In this document: one piece after another, positions 1-12,810 of the stretch | Numbering within the stretch: the first letter of the stretch is position 1 | Layout of the letters: the number at the start of each line of letters is the position of its first letter | Source: Hevea brasiliensis | Lineage: Eukaryota > Streptophyta > Magnoliopsida > Malpighiales > Euphorbiaceae | Direction of reading: 5' to 3' | Assembly (NCBI RefSeq): GCF_030052815.1 | Contig: NC_079505.1 | Location: 67,402,211-67,466,210 of the forward strand | Length of the DNA stretch: 64,000 nt | Notes under the pieces: generated by a model | What the model saw: the letters and a program-made list of their open reading frames with translations, nothing else | The model's database searches: none | What the model was told of the DNA's origin: nothing | Program-made: the position numbers and the translations under genes

Positions 1-3000
1 AGACTCGGACCATTTTCTCTACGTGATATTAGAGTCTGTATTGCTTTAATGTTTGGCTACTCACAAATATATCTGCCTGCAAACTTCATGCTCCAGATAT
101 TTATACCTGGACATGAGGAGGTCTGTTGTCCCATATTAGTTTGGGATAAGATATTTGAGTTAAATACAAAATTTGAGTAAATCTGCACTCCTTGAGCTAA
201 CTTTTGAGATACAGTTAAATCCAATCAATTTTTTCTACATAACCATTATATTTAAAATTAATGTGCAACAAGATTAGAAAAAAAAAAAAGTGCAGAAATA
301 CATCATTTTTAGCCTTTTTCTAAATTACCATTCAATTGTATGCATTAATAAAGAAAAATTTTTATCTATATTTGATGTCTTATAAATTTAAGATATCATA
401 TATAATTTGATTTATATATAACATTGGTGAGATCTATATATCTGTCTTGTATTCATAATGAATCACGTTAAAATGATGAAGATGTATATTTTGCAACTTT
501 ACAACCAATCGTATGGGCATGTGAACCAATTTGCTTGGTTTATTTTCCGCCCGATTTCAATCACAAGTCATTTATTATGTATGAAAAACTGATCAACAAT
601 AGGGTCCCCACAAATATCATCACGCCTGTACGTATTCACTTTTCAGAGACTTGGAAGGAAACCCTAGTAGGAACGGAACATGCAGCTAGAGGTCCCCCAC
701 AAGGCATTGTTAGCTGCAACAAGAACGACCAGTGCAGATTTGTCAACGTAGAGATTAGGATTCAGGAGCCCATCTTTTCACAGAACCAAACAATATTTCA
801 TCAGCCAGACGGATTTAACTTGTGCCTCAGCCAATGTAAAAGCTAATAAGACAAAATCTTCCATTTACATTTTCTTTTTCTTGGTATATAAATTGGACCT
901 CCTAACCTCACAAACCTGCCGGAAACGATCGACTCCAGTACTAGATTCAAATTTATGACCTCACAGTCCTGTCAGAGACGATATATAGGCTCCTTTATCA
1001 CTTCACCAAAGCTCATAATTGGTAAATCTTGCATTAACATTAATATATATGGACAGGAAATTAAATAAGGTGGTGGGTGGTCACCCACTATCCCTTTCTT
1101 GCTCCATTCTATGTCCTCCTCATACCTACGTGTTGTAACCTTCACATGTGCTGGCGAACATCATCACATGGGCATGAGTCCTGCGGTGGTCGACAGTGGT
1201 AGCCTTTTAGGTTTAGGAATTAGGATGGTCCGGCAAGAATTGCCCTTGAATTCACCGACCATAGAAATTGACCCATCTGATTAGACATGAGCCCGCTAGG
1301 TAAAGCTCCAAACAGGGAGATCGAGAGAGAGTCATATACGAGTGTGAGACAAGACTTCACTAGATGTTTACTTCTTTCGGTGATCTTGAGTACTCTAATT
1401 TCCTCTCATCTCATACTTGATGTTTGTAAGAGATGTTCATCGTTTGGACATTTGTTTTGACTACGTCATGCTTGTGATCCATGAACATGCCTATCTAGCT
1501 TAATTAGTTAACTTCCTGAATTATTGGACACATACCACTGCTTATACCTAATTAATCGTATACCCAATACAAAAATATATGAGTCTTATTTATTTTATAT
1601 GTGAGTCTCAATATATATATTATATTTTAAATCTATAACGAATCAAGTTTAAACAAAAAATTTTTTATTATGGGTAAAAAAAATTAATATGTGAATAGTT
1701 AAAGCACTGTTGTTGGAATAATTTTAGACATAATTAAATGACATTTTGTTAATTATTACAAAATTTTGTGTCGTCTTGCAATGCAGAAAATTTGATGACG
1801 AAAAGATTGTTTCAAATTGTATCACGCAATCGCGACAATGACACCCATATAGAAGCACCGGACAATTAAGCATCATATATATAGGGCCTGTTATGTTTAA
1901 GCATTAATTGATGGCCAATTCAAACTCGTTTTAATTGTATTTATCATCTAGGTAGATGATTGTTTTTATCAATCACCTAGGAATATTCACATTTTTTTTA
2001 ACAATTAGGGTGTTTCGAGCTAACTCTTTTCTAATAATCTTAATTAAGGGTATATACCTAAATTGGTTTAGAATATTCAAAATAAATAATTCTGGATCTT
2101 ACTCTTTAACAAAGTTGTACCCTAATTAATAAAGAGAAAAAGAAAAAAGAGAGATCTCATCTTTACTAATTAGATTATCTCATTTTTTATATTTTTTTCA
2201 TCTAAACCCGATCCATTATGAGTACAAAATATAAAATATATGGTGAGACCCACTATTAAATAGATAGATCCCACATATTTATATTTTGGGTCCATAATGG
2301 ACCATGGTAAAAAAATTTCCTTTGTTCTTACTAACTAGACTAACTCTATTAAGCGGAGTATTGACATAATTTGGAATTCATATTTTAAACAAGAAATGTA
2401 TTATGGAGCATTTATGTATAAAGCATATTATTTATATAAATTGATTTTAGAAACGAAAAGAAATTCAGTAACAAACACACTTTTATATCAAAAAGTAATG
2501 AAAAAGAACTTAGTGATTGAATATATCTTTGGAAAAGAAATAATCCTATAAACCGATTGTGATGTAGGAGAAGAACCATACCACACAATAAGAAAATATG
2601 ATGATTAAAAGATTACATTACATGGTGGACCACTTTTACATTACTAACCCCTAAATTCACTTTTAAGCTGGCTGCTAAATAATATCACCATTCATCTTTC
2701 TTTGGTTAATTACATGAATGAAGATACCCATTAAAAGGACCTTTTCTTTGGTTTTCCCCCTTGGCCTTATTGTTTTCTTTTTTGGAATTTAGTCTTCATT
2801 CCTATTCAATATCACTTTACATTATAGAAAAGGATGACATCTTTAGTGCCTATCAATTCTTCGATATCTTCAAAAGCATGCTTTAATTGTCTTATTGATT
2901 CCAAATTAATTTCCAACTGAATGATTGATTCCCAATAAGCAAACCATGCATTATATTTACATAAGCAGACAAGTTCATCAATCATCATCTTGAAGACCTT

Positions 3001-3090
3001 ATCAGCCAAATCCGTAATAGGGAAGGCACCATCTAATTAGCTTATCACTTAGTTAACAAAATCATTTTTGTCGTTGTGCTATAATAAAAC
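1..3090. other. gene-poor AT-rich spacer
   Basis: No gene is recognised. Around 108-150 a purine-rich stretch (gacatgaggagg) is followed by TGTTGTCCCATATTAG. This resembles the polypurine tract and LTR start of a plant LTR retroelement running off the left edge, but no partner LTR is visible. A 103-codon open frame at 535-846 has no motif I recognise, and other short frames look random. The rest is A/T-rich sequence without clear structure. Confidence 0.3.
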
Positions 3091-3099
3091 TTTAGGATC

Positions 3100-3215
3100 A
3101 ATCACGTCTTCTAGCCCGCCCGGGAAAGCCATAAAATCCTGTCAGACGCCAATTAGCATTATCAGGACCAGAGATGTACATGTCAATAAACAAATAACAC
3201 AATGACTTGAAAGAA
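3100..3215 (-). pseudogene. LINE (L1-type) endonuclease fragment
   Basis: On the minus strand this stretch reads through a segment containing WRLTGFYG (3128-3151) preceded by FIDMYISGPDNAN. The WR(L/F)TGFYG motif is a hallmark of the apurinic-like endonuclease domain of plant L1-type non-LTR retrotransposons. Only this short piece is recognisable. Further 3' on the minus strand (2812-3009) a 65-codon open frame exists, but I cannot match it to a LINE domain. I see no reverse transcriptase. It is a broken relic and not a gene. Confidence 0.5.
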
Positions 3216-5018
3216 GATAGGTACTTTTATTATAGCATATGTAATGCAAAACCAGGTGTAACTTTTCTTTGGTGGGGCTATGTTTTTCCTACCCTTTTTT
3301 TTTTAATAAACTCTTTTGCTTCAAAAAAGTAAAAAATAAAAACTTTTTTGGTGGGTTGGGGTTTAAACTTGCAAAGCCATGATTGGCTTTCCTCTTATAA
3401 TTGTGGGCGTAAGTTAACACAACCACACTACTTTCTTTTTAGACACAGCTACATTTGCAGATTCACCAATCTATCCACAATAGAAGTGGCAGAAGATGGA
3501 AGATAATAGATTCTCCTCATGCTTAATCATAACAGCTTAACACCATTTCCATATACTACATATTTCATCCATGTTATAGATAGAAGCTTTCCTTGTATTA
3601 TCTGAGAACAAGCAAAATATGTAATGCAGTGTCCATTTGAATTCATCTTCTACAGAATAAAAAATTGCATCAATAATGCATTAGTTCTGTTTTTGTGCTA
3701 AAACCTAAAAGCTTTGTCAATATCAACAGGATTCCATTTCCAAATTTGGTTCCTCCATTAACTGTAGAAGAAGTAAAATAATCCCTAGAATTAATTGTGT
3801 TTATTGTATTGATCAATGGCTTGTATGTATGTAACAGCATCTCCAAGCTATTTTCTTTGGAAACCCAAACTATATTATTGAGTCAGGATTGGTAACATTT
3901 ACTGTTTGCCTTTTCCTTTGTATGCTATAAATGTTCATGCCAATTCTTTTTCATTCATCAAAATATGCTGACTATGAATTAAGAAAGAGTAGGAGACCAA
4001 GAAATGAGGCAAAATCTTGAAGTTATCAAGTGTGAGAAATCTGAAGAATAATTTGTTATTCAGTTGCATATGTGATATGTGCAGAGATGCGGAGAGTTCA
4101 TTTCAAAATATAGTGAAAGTCTTCTGATGCACACTGCATCAGATATATGCTATATCATATTTATTTTATCTGGATTCTGAAGTTCATTATCAGTTACATA
4201 AATTTACTGCTAAAGGTACAAAGAATCAAGTACTCATAAGAGTATAGAGTGGTATATAGCCTTCCTTGCAGTCTACTCAGCAGTGAATGTTGGTTGCAGC
4301 TCCTTTAAGATGCTAATCGACATATGTCAATATAAATGATAATCTTTAATTATGCTCCATCATGAAACATCACCTGAAATCTAGGATCAGTCGGTGGAAC
4401 AAGTTTTCAGATTTAATTTAGACTTTGCTTGCGTGGCTTCAGAAAATGGCCATTACGTTATGTAATAGCCGTTATTTATAGGTTTTTGGGTTGCCGTAAT
4501 AGTTATACCCATTAAATAAAGGGTTTCAAAAATTGTAACTGTCACGGGCATTAGGTAACTGTTACCGGCCATTACATAATGCCGTTCCCTCACCAACTCT
4601 GATTTACAGCTTTATTTTACATCTACTTCACCTTGCTATACTCAAATATTTAAAGTCTCAACTTTCTCTCAAGTCTCAATTTTCAGCCATTTTCTCTTAA
4701 TTCTCAAACTTAACAATCTCTCTCTTTTTTTTTTCTCCACATCCACAATCAAATTTACTGAAGTGAAAGTCTTCAACTTCAATCCTCTACAAAGTTGTGA
4801 GTTCAAGAGCATCAAAAGTGAGTTATTGTTTATTTTCTCTAATTCTTAAAATTTTTTTAATCATTTTTAGGTAAATACATAAATAATTAGAAAAAAATAT
4901 CAAAGAATTTAATGGATATATTTATGTTACACACTACATAAATCATTTTTAGGTAATGCATAATTGCATTAAATTATATGTAAATTAGTACCTCCTATAA
5001 ACTCATTTTGGTGTTAAT
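3216..5018. other. spacer with an older repeat at its right end
   Basis: No coding region is recognised. At 4444-4580 there are several imperfect copies of a cgttat/gtaac motif (for example attacgttatgtaatagccg). Similar sequence (attacgttatggcagttata) reappears beyond Copia element 1 at about 9905-9950. This suggests that the copia element landed inside an older repeat covering roughly 4440-4990 and 9710-9985. A CT-rich stretch lies at 4640-4740. Confidence 0.35.
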
Positions 5019-5332
5019 TATTGGGAATTAGAGTAGCAGAGTATTATAAACAGAGTGTTTCAGCAAAGAAGTAAGACGCAAATATGCAGAGAATTTGGGT
5101 TATCTGCTGCTATTTTATTTCAAAACTGATTGTGCCTTTATATAGGCTTACAAGGAAACTGAAATGGTTAAAATTTCTCAACTAACATCAGATATTCCTG
5201 CCACTATTTACATACTCATTCAACTAACTAAAAACCAGAAATTAAAGGAGAAATAATCTGCACTAAACCAGAAAATTAAGGAGCAAAATATCTGCAGTAA
5301 AAACAATTCAATTGTTGAATCAACCCTCAACA
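5019..5332 (-). repeat. 3' LTR of Copia element 1
   Basis: This 314-bp repeat is 96% identical by eye to 9392-9705. It ends in CAACA on the + strand (TGTTG on the element's own strand). Read on the minus strand it contains a TATA-like GCCTATATAAAGGCAC, the expected LTR promoter signal. The outer dinucleotide is mutated (TA for TG). Confidence 0.93.
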
Positions 5333-5341
5333 CTCCCCCTT
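5333..5341 (-). other. polypurine tract of Copia element 1
   Basis: On the minus strand AAGGGGGAG directly precedes the 3' LTR start (TGTTGAGG). This is the position and composition expected for the plus-strand primer of an LTR retrotransposon. Confidence 0.85.
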
Positions 5342-5477
5342 GACTCAAAATTGCACACACCAAGTAATGATCTGAAGTAGATATACTTCTGACTTGGAAG
5401 TGTCTTTGTGAATATATCTGCCACTTATTCATCTGTATTGCAAAACTTCAATATAATCTCCCCTTTTGCTACAAGCT

Positions 5478-7828
5478 TTAAATAAAATGAAAGTGAATGT
5501 CTATGTGCTTCGTTCTTCCATGGAATGCAGGATTTTTAGTCATTGCAATTGTGGATTTGTTGTCACAAAAAATTTCAGTTGCATTCTCTTGCTTTTGATG
5601 AAGATCAGCAAGCATTCTTTGAAGCCATATGCATTGACAAGCTGAGGAAGTAACTACTACATACTCTGCCTCTGAAGACGACAATGTCGGTGTAGCTTGT
5701 TTCTTTGAACTCCAAGTAATTACACCTGAACCAAGACTGAAAACATGGCCTGAAGTGCTCTTCCTATCATCCAAAGAGCTTGCCCAATCACTATCAGTAT
5801 ACCCATACAATTTGAAATCAGAAACATGAGAGTACCAGATGCCATAATCTAGAGTTCCAGCAATATAACGCAAGATCCTTTTTGCAGCTCCAAAATGATG
5901 CTTTGAAGGATTACTCATAAATCTTGAAACAACACCAATAGAGAATGAAATATCTAGCCGAGTATGAGCCAAATAAATCAAACCTCTAACTAAGCTTCTG
6001 AAACTTCTTGCATTAGCTTGCTCAGTACCATCTTCAAGCTGCAATTTTTCATTCACATTCATGGGTGTAGCAGCAAATTTGCAATTGACCATGCCAAACC
6101 TTTTGAGTAGGTCTAATGCATATTTATTTGCGAAACAAATACTCCATCTTCACTTTGCTTCACTTCAAGCCCAAGAAAGTAATGCAACAAACCCAGATCT
6201 GTCATCTCAAATCTACTCATCATACTAGATTTAAATTCAGCTACAATAGAGTGAGATGAGCCCATATAAATTATGTCATCAACATAGAGGCATACAATAA
6301 AAAAGTCATTGTTACCTCACTTTCTCAAGTAAAGAGTAGGCTCATTTTCACTCCTTTCAAATCCATTCTGCAGAAAATATGAATTGATCTCGCTGTACCA
6401 TGCCCTCGGCGCTTGCTTCAGCCCGTATAGCGCCTTATTCAGCTTGTACACTTTTTCTTCTTCACCATTGATCACAAAGCCATCAGGTTGAGCAACATAA
6501 ACCTCCTCTTCCAATTTACCATTCAAAAACGCAGACTTGACATCGAGTTGATAGATAGGTCATTTTAATTGGGCAGCCAAGGCCAAAAGCGTTCTCACCA
6601 TTTCAAATCAAGCAACAGAAGAAAATGTCTCTTCGAAATCGATGCCTTGCTGTTGTGAGTAACCCTTCGCCACAAGATGAGCCTTGTGCTTCTGTACATT
6701 TCCATCTACATGGTACTTTGTTTTGAATATCCACTTTAAGCCAATAACATTTTTTCCATTGGGCAAGTTTGTCAACTCCCATGTTTCATTTCTTTCAATT
6801 GCCATGAGTTCTTCCTTCATTGCTTGTTGCCACTCCTTCACTTTTGCTGCTTCTTCATAAGTTGTAGGATCTGAAACAAATAAGGCAAATGCACAAGATT
6901 CATAGATCTCTTGCAAAGATCTAAATTTCCTTGGAGGTGTCTCATCGGATGACTCATTTGAAGAAGATAAGTTGCTGTCTTTTGAACTTGAACTTAGTGA
7001 ACTTGTTGGGCTACTATTATTTGAAGTTGCGGGAGAGGAATTTATTGAATTTGCTGGTGTAGGATCTGCTACTTCATTCAATGAAGCTTCAGGTTGAGTT
7101 TTAGTATTGCTGCTACTCCAATTCCAGCTTGCTTTTTCATTGAAAATAACATTTCTGCTAGCTATCACTTTGCCTCTAAGAGGGTTATATAACCTATATG
7201 CTTTGGATTCAAGACAATAACCAATGAAAATACATTTTTCTGATTTTTCATCCAGTTTTTGGTGATTTTGAGAATTAACCAAAGCATAAGCAATACAACT
7301 GAAAATTCTTAAGTGGCTTACCAAAGGCTTTGTACCTCTCCAAGCTTCATATGGTGTTTCATTCAAGACAACCTTTAAAGGAGAAATATTTAGCAAATAC
7401 ACTGAAGTAGCAATTGCTTCTCCCCAATACTGATTTGGAAGTCCCTTGCCTTTTAGTAAACTCCTTGCCATTTCTACAGCAGTATGGTTCTTGTGTTCAG
7501 CCACCTCATTTTGCTCCGGTGTGTAAGGTGCTGTTAGTTCTCTACAAAATCCATTTCCTTCACAAAAGTGGTTAAATTCATTGGACAAGAACTCACCACC
7601 TCTGTCCGTATGGAGAGCTTTTATGCAGTTTCCGCTTTGCTTCTCTACTAAAGCCTTGAACTTCTTGAAGTTCTCAAAGGTTTCTGATTTGTATTTCAAG
7701 AAATACACCCAGCTCATGTGACTAAAATCATCTGTAAAGAGTAAGAAGTAATGACTCCCTCCAAATGACACGGTGTTCATTGGACCACACAAATCTGCAT
7801 GAATTAACTCAAGACAAGTAGAAGCTCT
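5478..7828 (-). pseudogene. integrase, reverse transcriptase and RNase H of Copia element 1
   Basis: Integrase comes first. HTDRGGEF at about 7606 and the Glu of NEVAEH 36 residues later fit the D-x35-E arrangement, and FTDDFS supplies an upstream Asp. The reverse transcriptase follows ([24 protein letters not shown] in 6317-6526; the catalytic YVDD at 6275-6286). RNase H with DSDWASSLDDRKSTSGH and a C-terminal HGRTKHIDIHFHF ends at 5478. In-frame stops lie at 7829-7831, 6608-6610, 6560-6562 and 6317-6319. A frameshift lies between about 6135 and 6092. The family normally makes these domains as one gag-pol polyprotein. Confidence 0.9.
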
Positions 7829-9326
7829 CTAAGCCTTTCCAACCAGAAATGAATTTCTGGTTTGTTTCCCATAAATGCACCCCTCACATAAATCAAAAGA
7901 GTTAATTTTTGGCAATCCAAGAACCATACCTTTTTGACCCAGCAACTTTAGCCCTTTGAAATTAAGATGCCCATACCTCAAGTGCCATAATTCAGAGTCA
8001 CTTTGTGCACCAGCCACCAAAGCAAAATTTTCCACATTTAAGACTTCAAGTGGAACCATTTTGTTTTTGGTCATGTGAACATTAACCATTATTTGGCCTG
8101 ATTTATTATCTTTAATAACACATGATCCATCATCAAACAAAACTGAATATCCACTAGCCATTAGTTGCCCAACACTCAATAGATTATGTGCCAAACTAGG
8201 AACATACTGAACATCATGCAAAAATTTTACTTTACCATGGCTAGTTTTGATTGCTACTGTGCCCTTTCCTTCAACTTGAATATCTTTGTTATCACCAAGC
8301 TTGACTTTCATCTTTTGAGTCTCATCAAGCTCTTTGAATATCGCCTTCATGCCCGACATATGATTAGAGCAGCCACTATCTACAAACCACACATCACTTG
8401 AAATTTCATTAGTATCATAATGAGCCATGAATAACTTACTTTCTTCATCACTTGCCTCTGCATAATTCACTTGTTTCTCCTTATACCAGCAATCAGCTTT
8501 TACATGCCCATACTTCTTACAATTGTAACATTGGATGCCACTCTTGTTGCTTTTTTGCTCATTACTGGAATGTCGTTGGTCAGAACCTCTGCCTCTGCCT
8601 CGACCACAACCTTTTCCACGAAATGCACCTTTACCCCATCCTCTTCTTGTTGCATTGTCAGATTCACTTGAATTGGATGCCTCCCCCTTCACTTGAAATG
8701 CTTTCTCTTCATGTTTTTCAGCTGATCTATTTATCCTTGCCTCATGAGCTTGCAAAGAACCCATCAATTCATCAAATGAAAAAACTGACATATCTTTGGA
8801 CTCCTCAATTGCAGCTACAACGTGATCAAACTTAGGAGTAAGACTCCTTAAAGCTTTTGAAACAACAGTTTGATCAGATATTTGGTCTCCATATGACCTC
8901 ATTTGACTAATAATTGCCATCACTCTAGACAAAAAAATCTTGCACTGATTCATTGCCCTTCATAAGTAAAGTTTCAAACTCATGCCATAGAGTTTGGAGT
9001 TTCACGGCTATTACCTTTGATGAGCCATGAAACTCAATTTGCAAAATTGTCCACACCTGCTTGGAAGTGGTAGCTGCTGCGATTCTTGAGAAAACAGTCT
9101 CATGAACTGCTTGTTGAATGAAGATCAGTGCCTTGGAGTCCTTCCTTCGATTTTCCCTCAAGCGATTCTCTTTATCTGGATCAGCAAACCCATTCTCTAC
9201 TAAGTCCCATAGGTCTTGAAAATTAAATAGAGTCTTCATTTTGATGCTCCAAAACTGATAACTCTCTCCTTTGAAAATGGGGATGGCAGGTTGTGCAATA
9301 TTTAGTGAATTCCCATTTGAAGCCAT
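7829..9326 (-). pseudogene. gag and aspartic protease region of Copia element 1
   Basis: The frame opens with ATG at 9326 and encodes a copia gag (DUF4219/UBN2 type, with FKGESYQFWSIKM near the start). A frameshift in a T-run near 8930 moves the reading frame. The continuing frame (8953 downward) holds a basic RGRGRG stretch, a CCHC zinc knuckle CYNCKKYGHVKADC at 8489-8530, the protease motif VDSGCSNHMSG at about 8380, and a GAG-pre-integrase segment (LWHLRYGHL). It stops at 7829-7831 inside what should be continuous gag-pol. Gag packages element RNA into particles and the protease cuts the polyprotein. This copy is not functional. Confidence 0.9.
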
Positions 9327-9375
9327 GGAGCCTTCTCAAGACTTTTGTCAAACACTTGGTGAGCAACACAACCAG

Positions 9376-9387
9376 GCTCTGATACCA
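9376..9387 (-). other. primer-binding site of Copia element 1
   Basis: The minus strand reads TGGTATCAGAGC four bases inside the 5' LTR. This is the usual plant copia site complementary to the 3' end of initiator methionine tRNA. Confidence 0.9.
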
Positions 9388-9391
9388 AAAA

Positions 9392-9705
9392 TGTTGGGAA
9401 TTAGAGTAGCAGAGTATTATAAACAAAGTATTTCAGCAAATAAGTAAGACGCAAATATGTAGAGAATTTGGGTTATCTGCTGCTATTTTATTTCAAAACT
9501 GATTGTGCCTTTATATAGGCTTACAAGGAAACTGAAATGGCTAAAATTTCTCAACTAACATCAGATATTCCTGCCACTATTTACAAACTCATTCAACTAA
9601 CTAAAAACCAGAAATTAAAGGAGAAATAATCTGCACTAAACTAGAAAATTAAGGGGCAAAATATCTACAGTAAAAATAATTTAATTGTTGAATCAACCCT
9701 CAACA
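9392..9705 (-). repeat. 5' LTR of Copia element 1
   Basis: This 314-bp direct repeat is the partner of 5019-5332 and begins TGTTGGG and ends CAACA on the + strand. As the upstream LTR of a minus-strand element it would hold the promoter. TATATAAAGG is present on the minus strand at about 9508-9520. Confidence 0.93.
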
Positions 9706-10001
9706 GTAATAAGGTTAGTTATTCACCATCTACTTGTTTTTTTTTTTAAATTGATTAAATTAATGATGTATAAAAATAATGAATTTCATGTCTTTATTTG
9801 ATATATTTATGCCTATTATATAGTTGTATATCTTAGTTTTAATTATATTTTTAAATATGTATGCATTTCATGAACTTTGCAATTTTTTCAAAAAAATTTG
9901 CATAGTGACAGATCGTTACCATTACGTTATGGCAGTTATAGGCCCGTTTCAATTACTTGTGACCGCGACTGCGATTGAGATTTAAAACGATGTTTGCTTG
10001 T

Positions 10002-12120
10002 TTATGAAGCAGGTGAGGATTGATCAACCAAGTCAAAAACTTCATCTCCTATCCCAAATCCAAGCAACCTAGTCATTCCATTTGTCTTCAGTCTAGGCTT
10101 TGGAATATTATACTGCTTCAACCAAGCATACATAATGAAGACCTTCTTCATGATAAACAACTCCAATGCCTGAGGATTAGAAACAACACTCATTTCATAT
10201 TCATCTATCAAATAGACAATTTCAGAAGCTAGGCGAATAATCATGCATGTTAGGCTACCAAATCATATACATATGCCCTCATCCATTGTCTATCACCTAG
10301 TGAGGGACTAACATGGCTGCATAATAAGCAAGCTCTCTGGCTCTCCAATCCAATAAGATAGGTAGCCAAGGATAAGTAGCATCAAGTTTCACAAACCAGA
10401 GTCTTATATCAGGGAATTCTGATAGTTCCTGAGGATCACATGGGTCTTCTCTTGTATAGTTAATGGTAAATCCATTTGTACGTTCAATAAACTCTTTAGG
10501 CTTAACTATAGCAAAGTTATCAAGAAAACTTTGTCAAGGCCATGCAAAAGATATAATTATTACTCAATAAAAAAGTTTAAGGTTGGTTTTATGCTTACCA
10601 GATGAAGGAGAAGTAATTCCTGTAGCTTTGTGCAAGGGGGATAAATCAAGATGGTGATTAACATCATTATCGATAACAACATGAAATCTACCCTATGTGG
10701 GGGCATTGGAGGTGCAAAAGAAGTGGAATTTGTCAATGTCAAAGGGGGTAATTAAACAGAGTAAACCAATTCCCATCTCAGATAATGCAAACAGAAAGGT
10801 TAAGTTCAATATTCGATGGATCATTTCATCTCTACTATTGATCACTAAACTATGAGAATTTGTGATTACCTTGTTCTGAAAACTTATTGGAGTGTCAATT
10901 TCATACTAGCTTTAACTAAAATCATTGAAGAATGCAGATATACCTACTTCACAGTGTAATATCATGAAAACCAAAAAATGTTGGAAAGTTCTAAACTTGA
11001 ACATGTTATAAATAGCTTATATGTTAGATAGTAAAGAGAGAAATAATTTTCACAAATTTAAAATACATAGGGAAGAAGTAGAAAGGAAATGAACTATATA
11101 AAATTATATATTTATTATTCTATAATGGCACTTAGCATATATGTGTGTGAAATAAAATAATTATTTAAATTATAATCAGATGTATTTGTTAGCAAATAGA
11201 CGTGTCTATTATATGTTTATTAGATAAACATTCACATCTGTTATAAGAGGTGCTAATTTAAAAGAAATAGTCATGTCTGTTGGAAGTAAACAAATCTGTT
11301 TGTCTAGAAAGAATGCCATGAATTTTCATTATCTATAAATATGGATAAGTTGTTTAAATACATATACTACTTCTTTTTTTTTTCTTCTCTTCTAATCTCT
11401 CTAAATTCCATTCATACACAAAGTTTTTAAGGGATATCTTCAGAAATTGCTACCTGCAGATTTCAGGCATTTTTGTACCCCTAGAGGTATATTGCATAAA
11501 CTTGTAGCAATCTAGTAGGGGCAATTAATATCTTAAATATAATATAGTGATTTATCACGTCTCAAAACCTTATTCTATACCCACCGTCTCAATAGAACAT
11601 GACCCAAATAGGCTCAACATCTAAGTTTGCCTTCATACTTGATTTGAAGTAATTCTCACTGAAGAGTTACAGCTCCCTTCTATATTTGGCTATTAATTTC
11701 TAGTGGTGAAAGGTTTTCTTCAAATGGGGTTTTAAAAGATAGAGTTAAAACTACAAAACACTAAACACAATGCAATTACAGTATTGGGAAACACAAAATT
11801 TCACAATTACAATACTATTAATGATTAAAAGACTGAGTAAAACACAATTACAATACTGCTAATAACTAAAAGACTGAGCAAAACAAACACATACTTACCA
11901 TCTTCATCATCATGTAAAGAAAGATCAAGATTCCCCGAATGATTGAACGAAACAGAAACTTCAACTTGTCCTTGTTATCTAGCCAGCGAGCAAAGGGAAA
12001 ACTGGCCAATGAATCTGAGATGGGTTTGCAGGAAATTCGTGGAGATGTAGAGGTAAAAATCTGTATCGGTGAAAGAAAGTGTGGGAAAAGGGGTTTAATG
12101 GTGTTACCTAAGAAAGGCAA
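10002..12120 (-). pseudogene. degraded intron-containing copy of an unrecognised, possibly plastid-targeted protein gene
   Basis: Three exon-like blocks on the minus strand read as one gene. Block A (12120-11899) has a Ser/Pro/Arg-rich start resembling a transit peptide, a hydrophobic run (RGILIFLYMMM) and a GTAAGT donor. A stop sits directly before its first codon and I see no ATG. Block B (about 10740-10599) encodes DNDVNHHLDLSPLHKATG and a GTAAGC donor. Block C (about 10540-10002) encodes a conserved-looking region (REDPCDPQELSEFPD, LWFVKLDATYPWLPILLDW, LGFGIGDEVFDLVDQ) and a final stop. Block C has two frameshifts, near 10300 and near 10250. The frames resume cleanly after each break, so this looks like a real gene that decayed. 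Introns are kept, so it is not a processed copy. I do not recognise the family. Confidence 0.5.
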
Positions 12121-12563
12121 CTATGTTTAGGAGGTCTCTTCTGAAAGTGCTGTAATGTAGTGTGAGACGATTAAACATAGAATTGTCCTTTTTTCTTCTT
12201 CCTCTTTTTCTTCTTCTCATACTGCAAGTTGCAACTCTTTTGTGGCCACGTTTCAAAATACTCATATCCATAATCTGTTCCTGTTCGAGGGGGTTTTGAT
12301 TAGGTACGGAAAAAGTAGATACCCATAACAATCACTAAACTTAAAATCTATTAATATTTTTAGAATTTAAATTCATCTTGACTTATTAAAATTTATACTC
12401 AATTAATCAGTCCTAAACTTATTATTATTATTTAAAAATTTTTTACTTTTAATTTTATATATTTTAATTAAAAATTTATATAAAAAATTATTTTTATTAA
12501 TAATTTATATTTTAAAATTTTAATAATTACATAAAATATTTCAATTTTATTTTATTTTATTTC

Positions 12564-12810
12564 ACAAGTGGTTTGGTCATGTGAAACGTAAATATACGGA
12601 GGCTCCAGTTAGACAAGTGGAACACATTAGGTTAGAGAATAGAAAGAAAAAAAGGATAGACCTAAATTGACCTAAAGTACAACATGACCTAGAAGCATTA
12701 CATATTTCTGAGGATTTAACTCAAAATTGTTCAGAGTGAGAAAGCGAATCCATATAGCCGACCCCAAATTTTTAGGATAAAAGTTTAGTTGAGTTTGAGT
12801 TTGAGTTTAA
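12564..12810 (+). mobile_element. 3' end of an RTE-type LINE
   Basis: The + strand encodes WFGHVKRKYTEAPVRQVEH near 12569. This matches the conserved C-terminal end of plant RTE-type reverse transcriptases (WFGHV.R....APVR). It is followed by the typical 3' sequence agccgaccccaaatttttagg and a terminal GAGTTT tandem (about 12791-12810), the way these LINEs end in place of poly(A). Only the 5'-truncated tail remains, with stops in frame. Confidence 0.75.

Larger units (their letters stand above)
5019..9705 (-). mobile_element. Ty1/copia LTR retrotransposon (Copia element 1), decayed
   Basis: This 4.69-kb element is complete in structure. It has two 314-bp LTRs, a primer-binding site beside the right (5') LTR, a polypurine tract beside the left (3') LTR, and the domain order gag, protease, integrase, reverse transcriptase, RNase H on the minus strand, which is the copia order. 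The flanking 5-bp sequences are TTAAT (5014-5018) and GTAAT (9706-9710), a target duplication with one mismatch. By eye the LTRs differ at 12 of 314 positions (3.8%), so the insertion is moderately recent. The left LTR starts TA instead of TG. The coding part carries at least four nonsense codons and two frameshifts, so the copy cannot move on its own. Confidence 0.95.

Noticed and set aside
535..846. 103-codon open frame
   Set aside because: It has no recognised motif, no supporting exons, and in-frame stops follow immediately. It is listed only within the spacer entry.
8186..8835. Three plus-strand open frames of 66-127 codons
   Set aside because: They are antisense shadows of the gag-protease region of Copia element 1.
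10979..11545. LTR-like unit starting TGTTGGAAAG with a TATAAATA and CT-rich centre
   Set aside because: No partner repeat, target duplication or clear CA end was found. It may simply be intron sequence of the degraded gene.
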